A model generated the notes under the pieces. It searched no databases. It was given only the letters and a program-made list of their open reading frames with translations, and had not been told where the DNA came from. A stretch of DNA of 64,000 nt from Micractinium sp. NFX-FRZ (Eukaryota > Chlorophyta > Trebouxiophyceae > Chlorellales > Chlorellaceae): the NCBI GenBank assembly GCA_029339195.1, contig JAPTJF010000097.1, positions 1-64,000 on the forward strand. Reading direction: 5' to 3'. The position numbers and the translations under genes are program-made. Positions 1 to 11,498 of this stretch are shown here, piece after piece; position 1 is the stretch's first letter, and every line of letters starts with the position of its first letter.

Positions 1-142
1 CCCCCGCCACGGGCCAGTTTGCTCTCCTTGCCACCGGCCCTCCCCCCCCTCTGTTTTGACTGCCCCCCCCCACCCCCCCCCCCCCCCCCGGCACCCTCCT
101 CCCACCCTCCCCCTCCCGTCCCCCCACCCCCTGTGCCTGCAG

Positions 143-332
143 CGACCTGCAGTATGTCGACCCAGCAGACTTCTTCGAGCGCACCCCCACCACACGCATG
201 CTGCTCAACAAGTTCTTTGCCCTGCGGGCGGAGAGGGAGGATGGCGCCAAGGAGGCAGAGCTGGCAGATGCGGCTGCCAGGGCGGCACTGGCCCAGGAGG
301 CGGCAGACGCTGCGGATGACAGCCAGCCCTGA
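143..332 (+). CDS. 3' terminal exon of an unidentified gene (5' part lies left of the window)
   Basis: The exon opens after a pyrimidine-rich tract ending in TGCAG at 138-142 and reads in one frame to TGA at 330-332, giving 62 residues plus one phase nucleotide. It starts DLQYVDPADFFERTPTTRML and continues into an acidic, Ala/Glu-rich helical tail (AEREDGAKEAELADAAARAA). The preceding intron carries a long poly-C tract at about 61-90. I do not recognise the family. The conserved-looking part is the first 27 residues, and the tail looks like a disordered or coiled C-terminus. It is tail-to-tail with the next gene, which is on the minus strand. Confidence 0.55.
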
Positions 333-1251
333 TAGCCGTGGTTGCAGGGCGGGCGGCGCGGGCAGTGGCAGGGGCTCTGCATTGCTGGCACTGGCTGGAG
401 GGGCGGGGCAGCGGGCATGTGATTGCGGCGGCGGCAGTGGGCGGCGTAGCTCACCAGTTCTGCCGTGACACATGCTGGCAAGCGCTCCGCCCTGACCTGC
501 TGGCAGGTGCTGTGCATGCCGTGTGCTGTGTATTGCTCGCATGTGTGCGTTCAGCATGCTGCCTCCTCGTTGGAGCCTCCTAGTTGAAACAAACAAACGA
601 AAGCAGGGTGGTGATGAAGGGGTAGATGCCTGGCTGGTGCGCATGTGCTTCAACCTACCCCTGCCCAGTATCGACGGCAGCCACTGTAGCTTGGGTCAGC
701 CAGCGCAGCCATGGCTGCGCCAGCCCATGCATGCGAAGTGCTTGGCAGATCCTGTGGCCGGTGGTTGGCCTGCTGCTGGGAGGAAAGGATGGCATCAGGT
801 CTCCTGCCTGGCCAGGCGTTACAGAAGGGCTTGCTGTGCAGGAGTCCTGTTCGGCAGGGGCCCAAAACGAGTCATTGACACCAGCTTGATCGACAGAATC
901 GACTACATTGATTGAAGAAAACTGATACTGCACGAATGAAGGCACAGGATTGGGCATGGTGCTGCACAGTTGCATGCATTCGTCTGATATGCAAGCTCGG
1001 TTTGCTCTGTTGTTTGGCAATGAAGTTGCAACAAGGCATGCACACACTACTGCTGAACCAGGCAGGCAGCCAAGAGCCGGCCACTGTGGCTGGTTCTCGC
1101 CACCATACTACCTTCACTTCACTGCCACCAGCCGCTCACTCCTCCAAGAGGCCATCAGTCACTCCTCCTTGGTGTTACCACCTGCCCACGCCTCCGAGCC
1201 GCTCGCTCCTCCTTGGCGCCCGCCACCGGCTGCTCACTGGCCCCCAGCCGC
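333..1251. other. Tail-to-tail intergenic region with 3' UTRs
   Basis: I see no gene here. A TGTAA motif on the minus strand at 823-819 (TTACA on plus) is a plausible poly(A) signal for the membrane-protein gene that ends at 1252. Positions 1132-1230 hold degenerate copies of that gene's last codons and stop (listed separately). Confidence 0.5.
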
Positions 1252-1278
1252 TCACTCCTCCTTGGTGCCCGCCACCGG
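1132..1278 (-). repeat. Degenerate copies of the last codons and stop of the upstream gene
   Basis: The real 3' end of the coding region, read on plus as TCACTCCTCCTTGGTGCC at 1252-1269, recurs as near copies at about 1202-1229, 1159-1175 and 1132-1150 in the 3' UTR. The plus-strand paralogue at 20.1-22.9 kb has the same arrangement, so the copies probably predate the gene duplication. Confidence 0.7.
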
Positions 1279-3679
1279 CGCCACCGGCGCCACCAGCTCG
1301 GCATTGGCGGCCTGCGCCTCCGCCTTGCCGGCAGCGGGGCTGGGGTGGGCCCACCTGTCGGCGCTGGCCAGCAGGCTGGCGGCAGAGGTCAGGACGGCGG
1401 AGGCCCAGGTGGCGGCGTTGACGGGCAGCAGCCAGCGGCACTCACCACCTGCGTTTTTGAGGGGAAGCGCGGCGGTATAGGGCGGAACCTCAGCTAACAG
1501 CGCGCCTATTTAAACCCAGCTGGGGGCGGTCAGGGCACCTCAGAAGGGTACGGATGAGCAATCGGATGCCCAGAAGACGGGCCCACTGCTGTGCGCCCAT
1601 CGCTTCAGCAAGTTTTCCCACGGAGTTGTACGTGCTCAATACGTGCTGCGCCCAGCACACCCAACTGGCATGAGCTTAGAGCAGGCGCCTCCTAGCCTCC
1701 CTCTCAACCCAGGCAGTCTGTGCAGGGCACTCACTGGCCATGAGGGGCATCTCCACCGCCAGGTGGGCCACCCCCGCCAGCAGCATGCCAACGTTCAGCA
1801 GGCGGGCGGCGGGCAGGGCCAGCGCGCCCCTCTCGGCGGCACCCTGCAGGGCGGGGGTGGGGGGAAGAGGGCTCTCGGGCTGGACCGGGCATGCTGCGCA
1901 TTTCAGCAGACAAGTGTGCATCCCGCTGGGCGCAGCTCGATGGCCGCCCCCTCTGCTTGAACACGCAAATACTCTGCTCCACCCCTCAAGCCATCCAATA
2001 CCCAACCCGTGCCCGCCGCCCCACCTTGAGCAGCAGCTGTGTGGCAGGGATGAGCGTGGTGTCCACCACCCCCGCCAGCCTGGCCAGCAGGAAGGCGGCG
2101 GAGCCGTAGGAGTAGCCCAGCATGTGGAACAGGGTGAACTGGGGGCAGGGACGGTGGGCAGGCGGCAGGAGAATCGGGGGAGGGTGAGGCAGGTGGAACA
2201 GCGTGACGTGAGGCGGCGGTGAGAGCAGGGGCAGGTGTCTGTACGCCTGTGGGTGCGTCTACAGGCGGAGAGAGGTGCCACCATCAGTGATGGCCCTGGA
2301 GCGAGCGTCGCAGGGAGGGAGTTGCAGGGGAGTTGGTCAGGGCATGGGAGAGGAACAGGCACCCTTGCAGACCTCAACAGCCAGGCACAGTGCGGGATGC
2401 AAGAAGAAGCATTGGTGCAGTGCTCGCGAAGGCGGAACCAGCAGCAGGCAAGCAGGCAGGCACGGCGAGGCTGGCTGGCAGGCAGGGCTCCTTTGTGCGC
2501 ACCCTGGGTGCAAAGAGGAGGGCCACCCCCGACAGCGGGAAGAGCAGGGCCAGCAGCCAGTGGGCGCCCGCCACCAGGGAGCCGGGGCGGGCGCGGGCCA
2601 GGCGGCGCCCCAGCTCGCGCATCAACCCCTACACGGAGGGACGAACAGTGGGGGGGAAGCCGCTTAGATTTGGATGCCAGGCTGGCCAAGATTAGGATGC
2701 AGTCAAGGTCGGACACGGACAGCAATTGGAGGGGGTACGGGATTGGGTTTTGTGAAGGCATCTTGTCAGGCAGAATGCAGGCTGCCCCACCAACCCACCC
2801 CGCCGTCCCCGCTGCGCATCAGGTCCAGCCCAGGCAGTGCTGCCACCAGGGCAGTGCCGGCAAGTTCCGTGGGCAGTCCCAGGCGGGACGTTGTGGCGGG
2901 GTAGAGGGCAAACACCAGAGGCTTCATTAGGCCCTGCCCCGCCAGCCCCAGCTTCAAGAGGTCTGCAGGGGCCGTTCCAAAGGCAGGCACGACATTGATG
3001 GGGGCCGTGTGCCCACTTGAGGTGAGGAAGAAAGGGGCTGCTGATGGGGTGCCAGGCGCGCCAGGCATGCCAGAGACGGCTTGGAATGCACTGTGGGCGG
3101 CGTGACAGCGTGGCATGGACCCACCTGAGCTGCGTGGCCCCATGCCCTCCCAGCCACGCGCTGCCAGTGCAGCAGCTGCAGCGGCCACTGCGAGCAGCGC
3201 GCCGCCATTCATGCGCACAAGCCAAATGAGCTGTGCATCCAAAGGTGTGGCAGCGTCCTTGCTGATCGTGGTGCGCACGGCCTGCGCAGCTTCCTTTGGA
3301 GGGGCGAGGGGGCGGGGGTGAGCAAAAGAGCAGAGAGGGGGATGCCGAGAGCATGAGGCAGCAGGTGCATGTGAGGGCAGCATTTCGAGGTACGCGCTAG
3401 GGCTGCGCTTACAAGGGCAGGGGCCGCCAGGCAGGTGACTGCCCCAAACAGGCAGAACAGTGCCAGCGCCGCGTATGTAGCTGGTGGGAGGGCGGTACTG
3501 CCGGGCTCGCGGGACACCGGCTCGGCGCCGACAGCCTTGGCAGCCTTGGCAGGTGGGCCGGGGCCAGGTGAGCGGGCTGTGGGCGTAGGTGGGGCGGAGC
3601 TGCTGCCGGCCTCCTCCTCGGCTGCCACTAAGCCGCTGCTGGGCTGGAGACGGCGGTCCTTCCCCTCGGCACCAGCCAT
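1252..3679 (-). CDS. Multi-pass membrane protein, inverted paralogue of the gene at 20153-22940
   Basis: Seven exons on the minus strand: 3679-3413, 3281-3125, 2962-2799, 2628-2503, 2138-2025, 1843-1735, 1448-1252 (TGA 1254-1252). This gives 377 residues from the ATG at 3679. All intron positions and phases match the plus-strand paralogue, and exon sizes match except for small in-frame differences in exons 3 and 7. A hydrophilic Pro/Ala/Glu N-terminus is followed by about 7-8 hydrophobic segments, for example LVAGAHWLLALLFPLSGVAL. Intron 3 ends in TAG. The codon aligned with the paralogue's start reads CTG instead of ATG; homology runs upstream of the ATG used here (LAQAAVRPRADEAPLMAGAE), so the true start may be a non-AUG codon or an unseen 5' exon. 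Family unknown; probably an integral membrane protein of unknown substrate. No internal stop is present. Confidence 0.75.
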
Positions 3680-4258
3680 CAGAGGAGCCTCGTCTGCCCT
3701 GGGGCGCACTGCAGCCTGGGCCAGGGTTCTGAGCAGGTAGGGAGGGGAGCGGGCACCCTGGGCGTGCAAAGGGACGCTAGGTAGCTGTCGGAACGGGAGG
3801 CGGCAGCCTACTGACCCCGCGATCGATGCAGCAGTCAGCCGTCAAAGTTGTACACGTTGCCCAAAGTCTGGGTAGCTGCCGGATCATTGGAGCCCACCCC
3901 CGGCGGCTGGCCGTGCCCTGTCATGCCTCCTCACACAAGCATCCCGCCTTGTTTGTGTCACAATACCAATGCATGCATGGATACAGTCGGCACATGGCAT
4001 GCAGATGCTCTGCCTGCCTGCTGGGCACTTTGTGCAAGGCCCCTGGGCGCATCCGCCGGCCGCCTGGCTGTCCGCCAGCCCCGAGCACGGTTGGAGGCGG
4101 GACCTCCCACCAAGCTGACTGCGCGTGCCAGCTCCCTCGCACCTACTGTGCTGCCATCCGCTTTGAATCAGGTTCAACATCTCACAGGTGGGCGCATTCA
4201 ATAAGGCTGCCCGAATAGGGGGCAGAGACAGGGAGTCCACAGGGCACGTGTTGAGGCT
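3680..4258. other. Spacer between two minus-strand membrane-protein genes
   Basis: Positions 3680-3733 still align with the paralogue's first codons but contain no in-frame ATG. The rest should hold the promoter/5' UTR of the gene at 1252-3679 and the 3' UTR of the gene at 4259-6584. An ATG at about 3886 on minus opens a short frame ending in GTCAGT and could be an upstream 5' exon, but this is speculative. Confidence 0.35.
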
Positions 4259-6584
4259 TCACAGCCGCCCAGCGGTCGCCTTCGCCCACAGCCAGGTGAA
4301 GGCCAGGAGGAACCAGCAGATGGCCCACCGGCGGGTGCCCAGTAGCGAGTGCAGGGCGCAGTCTGACCGGGCTGCCACTTTTGACGCAGAGCTGCGCAGC
4401 CTCTTCAGCTTGCCGTTGCCGTACTGCGTTGTCGCGGTGGCTGGCCCTTGCTGGCTACCTGCCTCTCGTTCTGCGCTGCCGGCGAGTGCCAGTGGGTGCC
4501 AGCACCAGACCGAGACGAGCGTGGGGAGGACAACTGCTGTGGCTGAATGGAACCAGCCCACAAAGGCACGGCACACTTCTTCGGGCAGCACGTCGCCTGC
4601 ACAGGGGGCATCGGGAGGCACGCATGTGAGTGGGTGGGGGTGCAAGGCCGTGGGGCAGGCTGCAGGAGCGATCCACGTCAGCATGTCGTTGGGCCATAAG
4701 CGCGCCACCAAACACACCCATCATCCTGGTCCCCTGCCCGCACCCTCACCGGACGTGAAGTCTGACCCTGCCCACACCAGCTGCCCTGCATTTTGCAAGC
4801 GGGCATGCGCAAGACGAGTGAGTGCGCGTCATCACCGAGATGTGTGCGGGCATGTGGGTGAGCTGGCACTGGCAGCAGGCGAGCATCTGCATGTGTGCAA
4901 CCCATCGTGCATGCCAACGCTGGGTCATCTAGGGGGGCAGCACGGCACGGCTGACATGCACAGGAGGCAGCCCCAGCCCAGGTCAGGCAGGCCCACCTCC
5001 TATCAACGGGACCAGTGCCCCCACGACAGGCAGGGCGGCGTATTCCAACGCCGCCGCCGCGCCTGCCATGCGCTGCGCCGTCAGCGGCGCCCGCAGTAGC
5101 TGCGTGGAGCAGTACTGCCGCGGGTTCCAGGTCAGCAGGGCTGCAGCGGTCTGCGTGAGCAGCGCCGCGGTGGGAGGCAGCAGCTGCGACACACCCTGCA
5201 CCGCTAAAAGGATGACCCGGGTGCCTGCGGGGCGGCGGGCACCAGTTGGGGCAGCTGGTGAGCGGGTGTTGATGGGTGTTCAAGGGGCGCACAGTTGTGG
5301 GGCAACCCTGCATGCCTGGATGGCCAGCGCGCCTCTCGACTTGTGGAGGCCAGGGGGCAGGGGGCAGGGTGGTGTTGAGACGCCGGCGGCGCAGGGCAGG
5401 GCAAGGCAGGGGGCGGTGTGCTGTCGCCAAGCAAGCGCAGCATGCAGAGCAGCTGCCGGCGCCCGGCCGCTCACCCAGCGTCAGCCTGCCCACATCCACC
5501 AGCAGGCCCCTCGCCCCGGGCAGCGGCTGCCGCTCCAAAATGAGGGCCGAGCCAACCTGTGCAGCGCGAGCAGAGGAGCGGGATAGTCAGCAGCATGCAC
5601 GTACCAGGCGGAGCGTGCGGGGACTCAGGCTGGCATGCGCGTGCAATGCATGCAGCCTGCGTCAACCACGCGTGTGCAGCGTGCTTCCCGCTCAATCGCT
5701 GCACATGCCAGCGAGCGGTCAGCGGCGAATGCAATGGACATGAGAAGGCCTGGGCAAGCAGAGGAGATGGCTGCAACGTGCCGGCACGTGTGGGGAATGA
5801 GGCGGCAGCCCCGCCACCCACACTTCCCCCCGCTTCCATGCTCGCCCATCACCCACTTGTGTGGAGCGAGCCGAGGGCACCAGCAGCACCAGCAGGCGGA
5901 TGAGAGGCAGCGCCCACGTCCTGCAGAAGTGGAGCAATGGGGAGGATGCCGTGCAGTCAGCCGCTCCATGCTTGCCGCTGGCAGCTGAGCTGGGGGCCCA
6001 CGGGGGCTGGCCCAGGGGCGCAAGCTGGGCAGGAGGGAGGAGAGCAGCCATTCAGAGCAGATCAAGGCAGGCGGGGGCGTGGCAGACACAGGGAGGATCA
6101 ACAGGTGGACAGCATGCAATCGGCCGGCGACAAGGGCCCACACCCTTTGCTCCCGCCCCCGCTGCCCGGGCCCCGCCTCGCCCCACCTGTTGCGGCAGTA
6201 GGCGTGCGGCAGACCCAGGGTCACTGCCAGCCCCATGAGTGTGAGCGCCAGCACAGCGACGGGCTGGGTCTTTTGTACTGCCGTTTCCGAGCTCCTGAGC
6301 ACGGAGAGCCACATGGAGAGCTGGGCGAGGGAGGCGATGAAGAAAGCGGCCCGATCGATGCTCAGCACCAGGGGTGCTCCAGAGGGCTGCTGCACGCTGA
6401 CTGCTGCGGGAGCCGGCGGCGGCTGGGTTGCTGTGCGCGGGCGCGCATGCGGTTGGATGTAGCCTGCAGCGTTGGCACCGCCAGTGTGGCGGGCATCCTG
6501 CGTCCCTTGGGAGTTCGTGCCGGTCGTCGAGGCTCTCGCTGCCGTCCCACCCGCCACCGCCCCCGCTACCGCCGCCGCCGCCAT
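4259..6584 (-). CDS. Multi-pass membrane protein of unknown function
   Basis: Five exons on the minus strand: 6584-6187, 5920-5857, 5556-5475, 5203-4997, 4596-4259 (TGA 4261-4259), giving 362 residues. All phases close. Residues 1-75 are Ala/Thr/Gln/Pro-rich and look like an organelle-targeting or disordered leader. Hydrophobic segments follow at about 80-96 (FFIASLAQLSMWLSVL), 108-125 (PVAVLALTLMGLAVTLGL), 136-149 (LPLIRLLVLLVP), in the fourth exon (ALPVVGALVPLIGG), and near the C-terminus (WAICWFLLAFTWLWAKA). The frame stays open upstream of the ATG (NLVERDALNAKRM), so a further 5' exon is possible, but a TATA-like box about 120 nt upstream fits a start at 6584. It is not detectably related to the membrane paralogue pair and I do not recognise the family. 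Confidence 0.65.
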
Positions 6585-7533
6585 GCGCTTGGCGTTCAGT
6601 GCGTCGCGCTCCACGAGGTTGTATACTACTGCTGGTGGTCGAACGAAGGGAGCGCCCGCCACTTGTAGAGCCTGCACCCGCGGGAGACAGCAGCCGGCTC
6701 AGCCTTTATAGAAGCGGGGTACTCGCCTTTACACACCACCGCAGTGCAGCCCGTCACGATGAATAAGGCACAAAGCTCACAGCAGCAACACGCTTGCGAG
6801 GACGGGGGACCGTAAGCCGGCACAAAGAGCTGGGACGCCGCTTGCAACGTATTCCTTACTTACTGCTTGAACTGACGTGAGGAGACGCGCAAACGCGCCT
6901 CAGTAAGGTTTGGCAAAAGCGGGATTAGCAGAGCTGCTGAACACCCGTCGTTTATGCTGGGGCTGTCCCGCCGCCGCCGGTGCTGCCGCACAGCTGCCAT
7001 TGCAGCTGCCATGTGCTTGTTGGGCTTTCTGCCACTAGGGAGGGCTGCATTTCGCACAGGGCGCCTTTGCCTGCCACTTACACTTGCTGGACATCATTGC
7101 ACAATGTGCCGAGCCCTGTGCTGTGCCAGCTGCTCCTGAACGTCCGGCCAGCCAACACCCTTCTGCCCCCTTTCACTCAGCATGTACTGGTGCCAGCTGG
7201 TGGAACCGGTGCGTCTCCCCGGCTCCACAGGGTGCAGCACCAGATACGTCACTGAAAGGTCTGCTTTCCAGGGCAGCCCCGTTCCAATGGTGTGGCGCCG
7301 TCTTCTGGCAGAGCCCAAAGGGCCTCTGTTGCATGCTGCAGGTGGTGCGCCAGAAGGATGTCTAGCACCCACATCCCGCCTGAACAGCGTTCCATGTGCT
7401 ACACCAGTTGTAAGCCTCATCAACAAGAAATCGCCAGCATACCGCAACAGTTATTGCTAAACCAACACGAGAGCAAACGCAGAAGCTGAGATTGCAGGGG
7501 CACGCAGGCTACGCTGGGAGCGTGACTCTCTCG
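6585..7533. other. Intergenic: promoter of the membrane-protein gene and 3' UTR of the dipeptidase gene
   Basis: It contains the TATA-like box at 6704-6711 and a minus-strand TGTAA at 7082-7078, about 450 nt after the dipeptidase stop, a candidate poly(A) signal. I see no convincing gene. Confidence 0.45.
6704..6711 (-). promoter_or_regulatory. TATA-like box upstream of the membrane-protein gene
   Basis: The minus strand reads CTATAAAG about 120 nt upstream of the ATG at 6584, a plausible position for transcription starting near 6680. The assignment rests on sequence and spacing only. Confidence 0.45.
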
Positions 7534-10500
7534 TCACTGCACCGCTGTGGCAGCACGCTCCTCGAAAGCCGCCAAACTACCGTCACCGCTGCCGCCGCCC
7601 CCCCCACCGCCGCCGCGCTGCAGCACTGCCACCGCTGCTGCCTCGAGCGCCATGGGCGGGGGTTCGTCATCAGTGGTGGGCTCAAAGGCATACGCCTCTG
7701 CCGCCTCCTCCAGCATCTGCAGCAGCCGCTCGTCAGAGGGCACCCCCGGCAGGCCCAGCTTGTGCGCCGCCTCTGCCGTCAGCCCCTCCAGCAGCCGCCC
7801 CGCCTGGCGCAGCACGGAGGCCGTGTATTCCACCAGCACTTGAGTGGCGGCTGCCTCGTCGCCGGCCCTGTACGCAGCGGTGTACTGAGCCTCCATGGCC
7901 GGCCGCTGCCGGTACTCCACCTGCCCTTCCCAGTCAACAATGGCCTGGGCAGCACGAGGCGCCAGCAGGGCCCAATCCTGCGGCAAGAGTGAAGGCGGCG
8001 ATTACCGTGCCCGCAGAGTAGTCACTGTCTGCATGCATGCATGCATGTGAAGTGCAGCTGCCACGTTCCCTTCGCCCCAGGTGTGCCACCTGCTGCTGCC
8101 GCTGCCGCTGTTGTGATGGTCCGTCAGTTCTTGCTGTTACTGATTCCTTACTGGCACACCAAGCCCGGCCCAAAACATTCCGCCTGCCAACCCACCCTTC
8201 GGCCCACCAATGCCCCGCCTGCCGCACATGGAACACAAGCGCCTGAAGCCTCCTCGCCTTCCAGAACAGGCTCGTGCCATCAGGCACACCCTGCTTGGCT
8301 GCCGTCAGCTCTGCCGGCAGCGCATCCCCAGGCAGGCCCTGCAGCCGATACAATGCACAGCGTTGAAAGCATAGCAGGTGGTGGACAAGGTTAGAGAGAG
8401 AGGAGGGCGGTGACCGCCTTGCCACAGCAAGCTTGAATGGGCCGCACCTGCTGCTGTTGCTTGTAGAAGAGAGCACTGCCCGATGACCCCGCCAGCAAGG
8501 TGCGACACGCGGACCCCCCAGCTTGTTACTGCCCCCCTCAGGCCAGCAACCAACCCCTCCACTGACCTTGTAGAGAGGGATGAAGGGGGAGAGCTTCGGG
8601 GTGCTCATGGCGGTGTAGGTGATGACGGAGAGGGCGTCTGGCAGGCCGCCGGCGGGGGAGCGCAGGCGTGTGACTGCAGGGGGTGGTACGGACAGGCTTG
8701 AGGTTGGTGTGTGCTGAGGAGGGGGCGGGGCGGGGCCAACACCGGAGCAGGCGGAAGGCAGGCGCAGGGGGCTTAAGCAGGGCAGGCAGCAGCTATCTCA
8801 CACCCTGCACCAGCAGCTGCAGCCAGGCAGCGAGCCCTTGGCGCGCTCTACAGCCCAAATACGCCTATCCAACGACCTGCCCTGCCTGTGCTGCCCAGGC
8901 TGCTGCACTCCCCAGCCTGTGCCCTCACCGTGCGCCATGCCCGTGCGCAGCAGGGCGATGGGGCGCCAGGCCTCCCGCGGGTTCTGGTGGGCATAGGGGT
9001 CGTGGCTGCTGCCGTCCCAGTGGTTGCGCTGTGCTGCCATCACGTCCTGTGGGCGCAGCATGCCGGGGCGGGATGCAAGAAGGCAGGGACAGATGTGGGG
9101 ATGGGACAGCCGGGCTGCCTAGCTGGCAGGCGAATGGTGCAGAATGTACAGGAGCGGCCAGCCGAAAGGGTAAGCATGGAGTGCCTTTAAAGAAAGGCAG
9201 ATAGTGCAGGGGCGGGGCACAGGCACAACCAAACCTCCATCAGCCCGCCTACCAGGGCAGACAGCTTGCGCGGCTTGGGGTGCAGGAACACAGGCTGGGT
9301 GGCCATGTCGTTGCAATGAGCGTGCACGCCGCTGCCGTCGCTGCTGTGGCACCCGCCGTGGCAGCCGATCCCGCTGGGGCTCTGGCCCTCTGCCTGGCCG
9401 GGGCAGAAGCCGCCCCACATGCCCTGGAGCAGGCAGACTGCAGGGCAGGGGACCAGGGGGAGGGGCGCAGGGCTTGAGGCACAAGCGGCGGGGGGAGTTG
9501 GTTGGGTTCCAAGCCCAGGGCACCCTTAGCACCCCCCAGCTGCTGTTGATTGGCCCCCAGCCAGCCAGCCAGATCAGGGCACCGTGCCGCTCGCCTACCG
9601 CCCCCCCCACCCTGTATGCACACTCGCTGCTGGGCATCTGCATGGGTCCATGCACCCATGCCCACTCTGGACACTTGTAGGGGGCGGGCACCGACACAAA
9701 CGCGATGAACCCGCCCACCCACCCCCCAAGGGTATGATCAGTTGACTTCGGCACAAGCACACGCACAAGCAGCACACGAAATGTGACTCACCTCTGGGGT
9801 AGCTGTAGTTGACGTCGTGCACGCCGTCGCGCATGAAGGCCTCGAAGAAGTTGAAGGGGCGCCCCTGGGAGGGGTCCCACAGGCCCGCCGCCACCGCGAA
9901 ATCCAGGAGCCCCGGGGAGGCCAGGGTGGTGGCATCATCGTTCAGGTCGGCCTCCTGTTGTTGACATCATGCAAAACAAAACGAAAGAACAAACGAAATT
10001 TATGAAGGAAGCCGTTTTCAACGAAGCATAAAGGGAGGACAGGGTGGCGGCCTCGTCGTTCAGTCGGCCTCCAGTTGTCAATCAAAACAACAAGAAAGGA
10101 GTACCTCATCAACACGTGGAGAGGACTGCCTGGGGGGCAGTGTCATCATTCGTATCGGCCACCAGTTTGGGTCAGAGAGAGTTGATTGAGTTGACGGCAG
10201 GCAAAGGGGTCGGCGGGTGCCAGACTTGCGTGCGGGCGGGGCGAGACAGCACAGCAGCACAGCATGCTGCCCGCCTCCTCCAGCGCACCTCTTGGCTGCT
10301 GCACTTTCGCCCCACGCCTGCAACATGCCAGCATTCCCCGTCCCTTGCCGCAGGTCTCCCCACACCTGGAAGCGCCCCTGGTTGGCAGACACGAAGAAGG
10401 AGCCGTGGGGCACGCGCTGCGCCAGCCAGTGGTGCCCGCTGCCAGACTCAAAGTACCTGGGGAGCGAGGGGGCAGGGCGGGGCAGGGCGGGGCAGGGCAG

Positions 10501-11498
10501 GGAAGGAGCCAAGGGGAGTGGGCGGGGCTGGCAGGGGTGGCGCAGGCTGGGTGCCGCATGAAGTGGGGCAGACAATCAGGCAGAGGGGGAAGGAGCTGTA
10601 CAAGGGGGCGCCCCGGGTCAAGCAAGCAGGGACGCAAACCAGTGGGAGAGCAGTGCCTCCTAAGCCGGCTTGCGCTGCCAAGCCACAGAGAACGCAACGC
10701 AGCCCTTGCACTGCACGCAGCGCCGCGCAGCGCTGCACTGCTTATGCTCACCATGCCTCCTCGACGTCCGCAATCAGCACCCCAAACGCCTCCCCAGCAC
10801 CATGCTTGCTGACCAGCTTGCCCAGCAGCGCGGCGCCCTGCCGCGCTGATGTGGCCTGCGTCCGGGCCGGGGTGGGCGGGAAGGCATCTCGCTCGCTCAA
10901 CTCAAGACGGCTCGGGCGATGAAAACAAAAACAGGTGTGCAGCCCCGGCGGCTGTGCATTGCATCAGCCCACGGTTCCGGCCGCCGCTGCTGGTCAGCTG
11001 CCTGCCCCACCCATGCATGCGCCCACCCACCTGGGGCAGCAGCAGCGAGGGGATGACGTCCTCAATGATACCGCTCTCCTCGTTCAGAGGGTCAGCAGCC
11101 AGGGCGGCAGGGGAGTTGTAGATCGATTCGGTGGCTGAAACCGCCACCCCCGCCTCGTTCCAGCCGGCCGCCTCGCCGGTGGTGTTGCGCCCCATGGCCG
11201 GGTCGCCCAGCGGGCCGGCGGGCAGCGCAAAGTAGGCGAGGCCCGGGGCAGGGAGGGTGAGGGTGAGGTTGTTGAGGTTGGCGTGGAAGGGGGCGGGGGC
11301 GTTGCGTGCGGGGTGATAGACCAGAATGTTGGGCGACACCGCACCCTCTCCATCGTCGTTGCGCCCAATTAGGATGCTCCCATCAGTCGAGGCCGCTGAG
11401 CCAACGGCATATGAGGTGCAGGCACGCGCGGGCAGTGGTGTGCATGCAGTGGCGAGCAGCGCCAGGAGCGCCAGAGCGTGGAGCGCATCAGGCCGCAT
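7534..11498 (-). CDS. Secreted C69-family N-terminal-cysteine dipeptidase (PepD-like)
   Basis: Nine exons on minus: 11498-11031, 10855-10752, 10456-10366, 9954-9792, 9437-9253, 9046-8929, 8673-8567, 8338-8228, 7977-7534, giving 596 residues. Residues 1-26 form a signal peptide (ALALLALLATACTPLPARA) and the mature chain would begin at Cys27 (CTSYAVGSAASTDGSILIG). In peptidase family C69 this cysteine is the nucleophile, exposed by removal of the leader. Further family hallmarks are GRNDDGEGA, EAAGWNEAGVAVSATES, ATSARQGAALLGKLVSKHGA, GHHWLAQRVPHGSFFVSANQ and FIPLYK joined to GTSLFWKARRLQALV. The predicted activity is hydrolysis of dipeptides or small amides in the secretory/vacuolar or extracellular space. 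The end of exon 8 is uncertain: a GTGTTC donor 9 nt earlier also keeps frame. The last exon ends in a Gly-rich tail. Introns 2 and 3 are long and repeat-rich. Confidence 0.85.
8032..8047. repeat. (TGCA)n simple repeat
   Basis: Four TGCA units in an intron of the dipeptidase gene. Confidence 0.8.
9927..10172 (-). repeat. Three degenerate copies of an exon 4 acceptor edge
   Basis: The start of exon 4 together with its splice acceptor and flanking intron (9927-9990) recurs as diverged copies at 10041-10098 and about 10135-10170 inside the same intron. The shared core on plus is ATCGTTCAGGTCGGCCTCC, seen as TCGTTCAGTCGGCCTCC and ATTCGTATCGGCCACC. Copies 1 and 2 also share AT-rich CAAAACAA-type tails. 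Confidence 0.7.

Noticed and set aside
1676..2761. A 361-codon minus-strand open frame
   Set aside because: It reads through introns of the membrane-protein gene in a frame that disagrees with the exon phases shared by both paralogues.
8452..8510. A possible extra dipeptidase exon encoding a GSSGSALFYKQ-like segment
   Set aside because: No acceptor gives the right phase, and joining FIPLYK directly to GLPGDALPAELTAA restores the expected C69 alignment.
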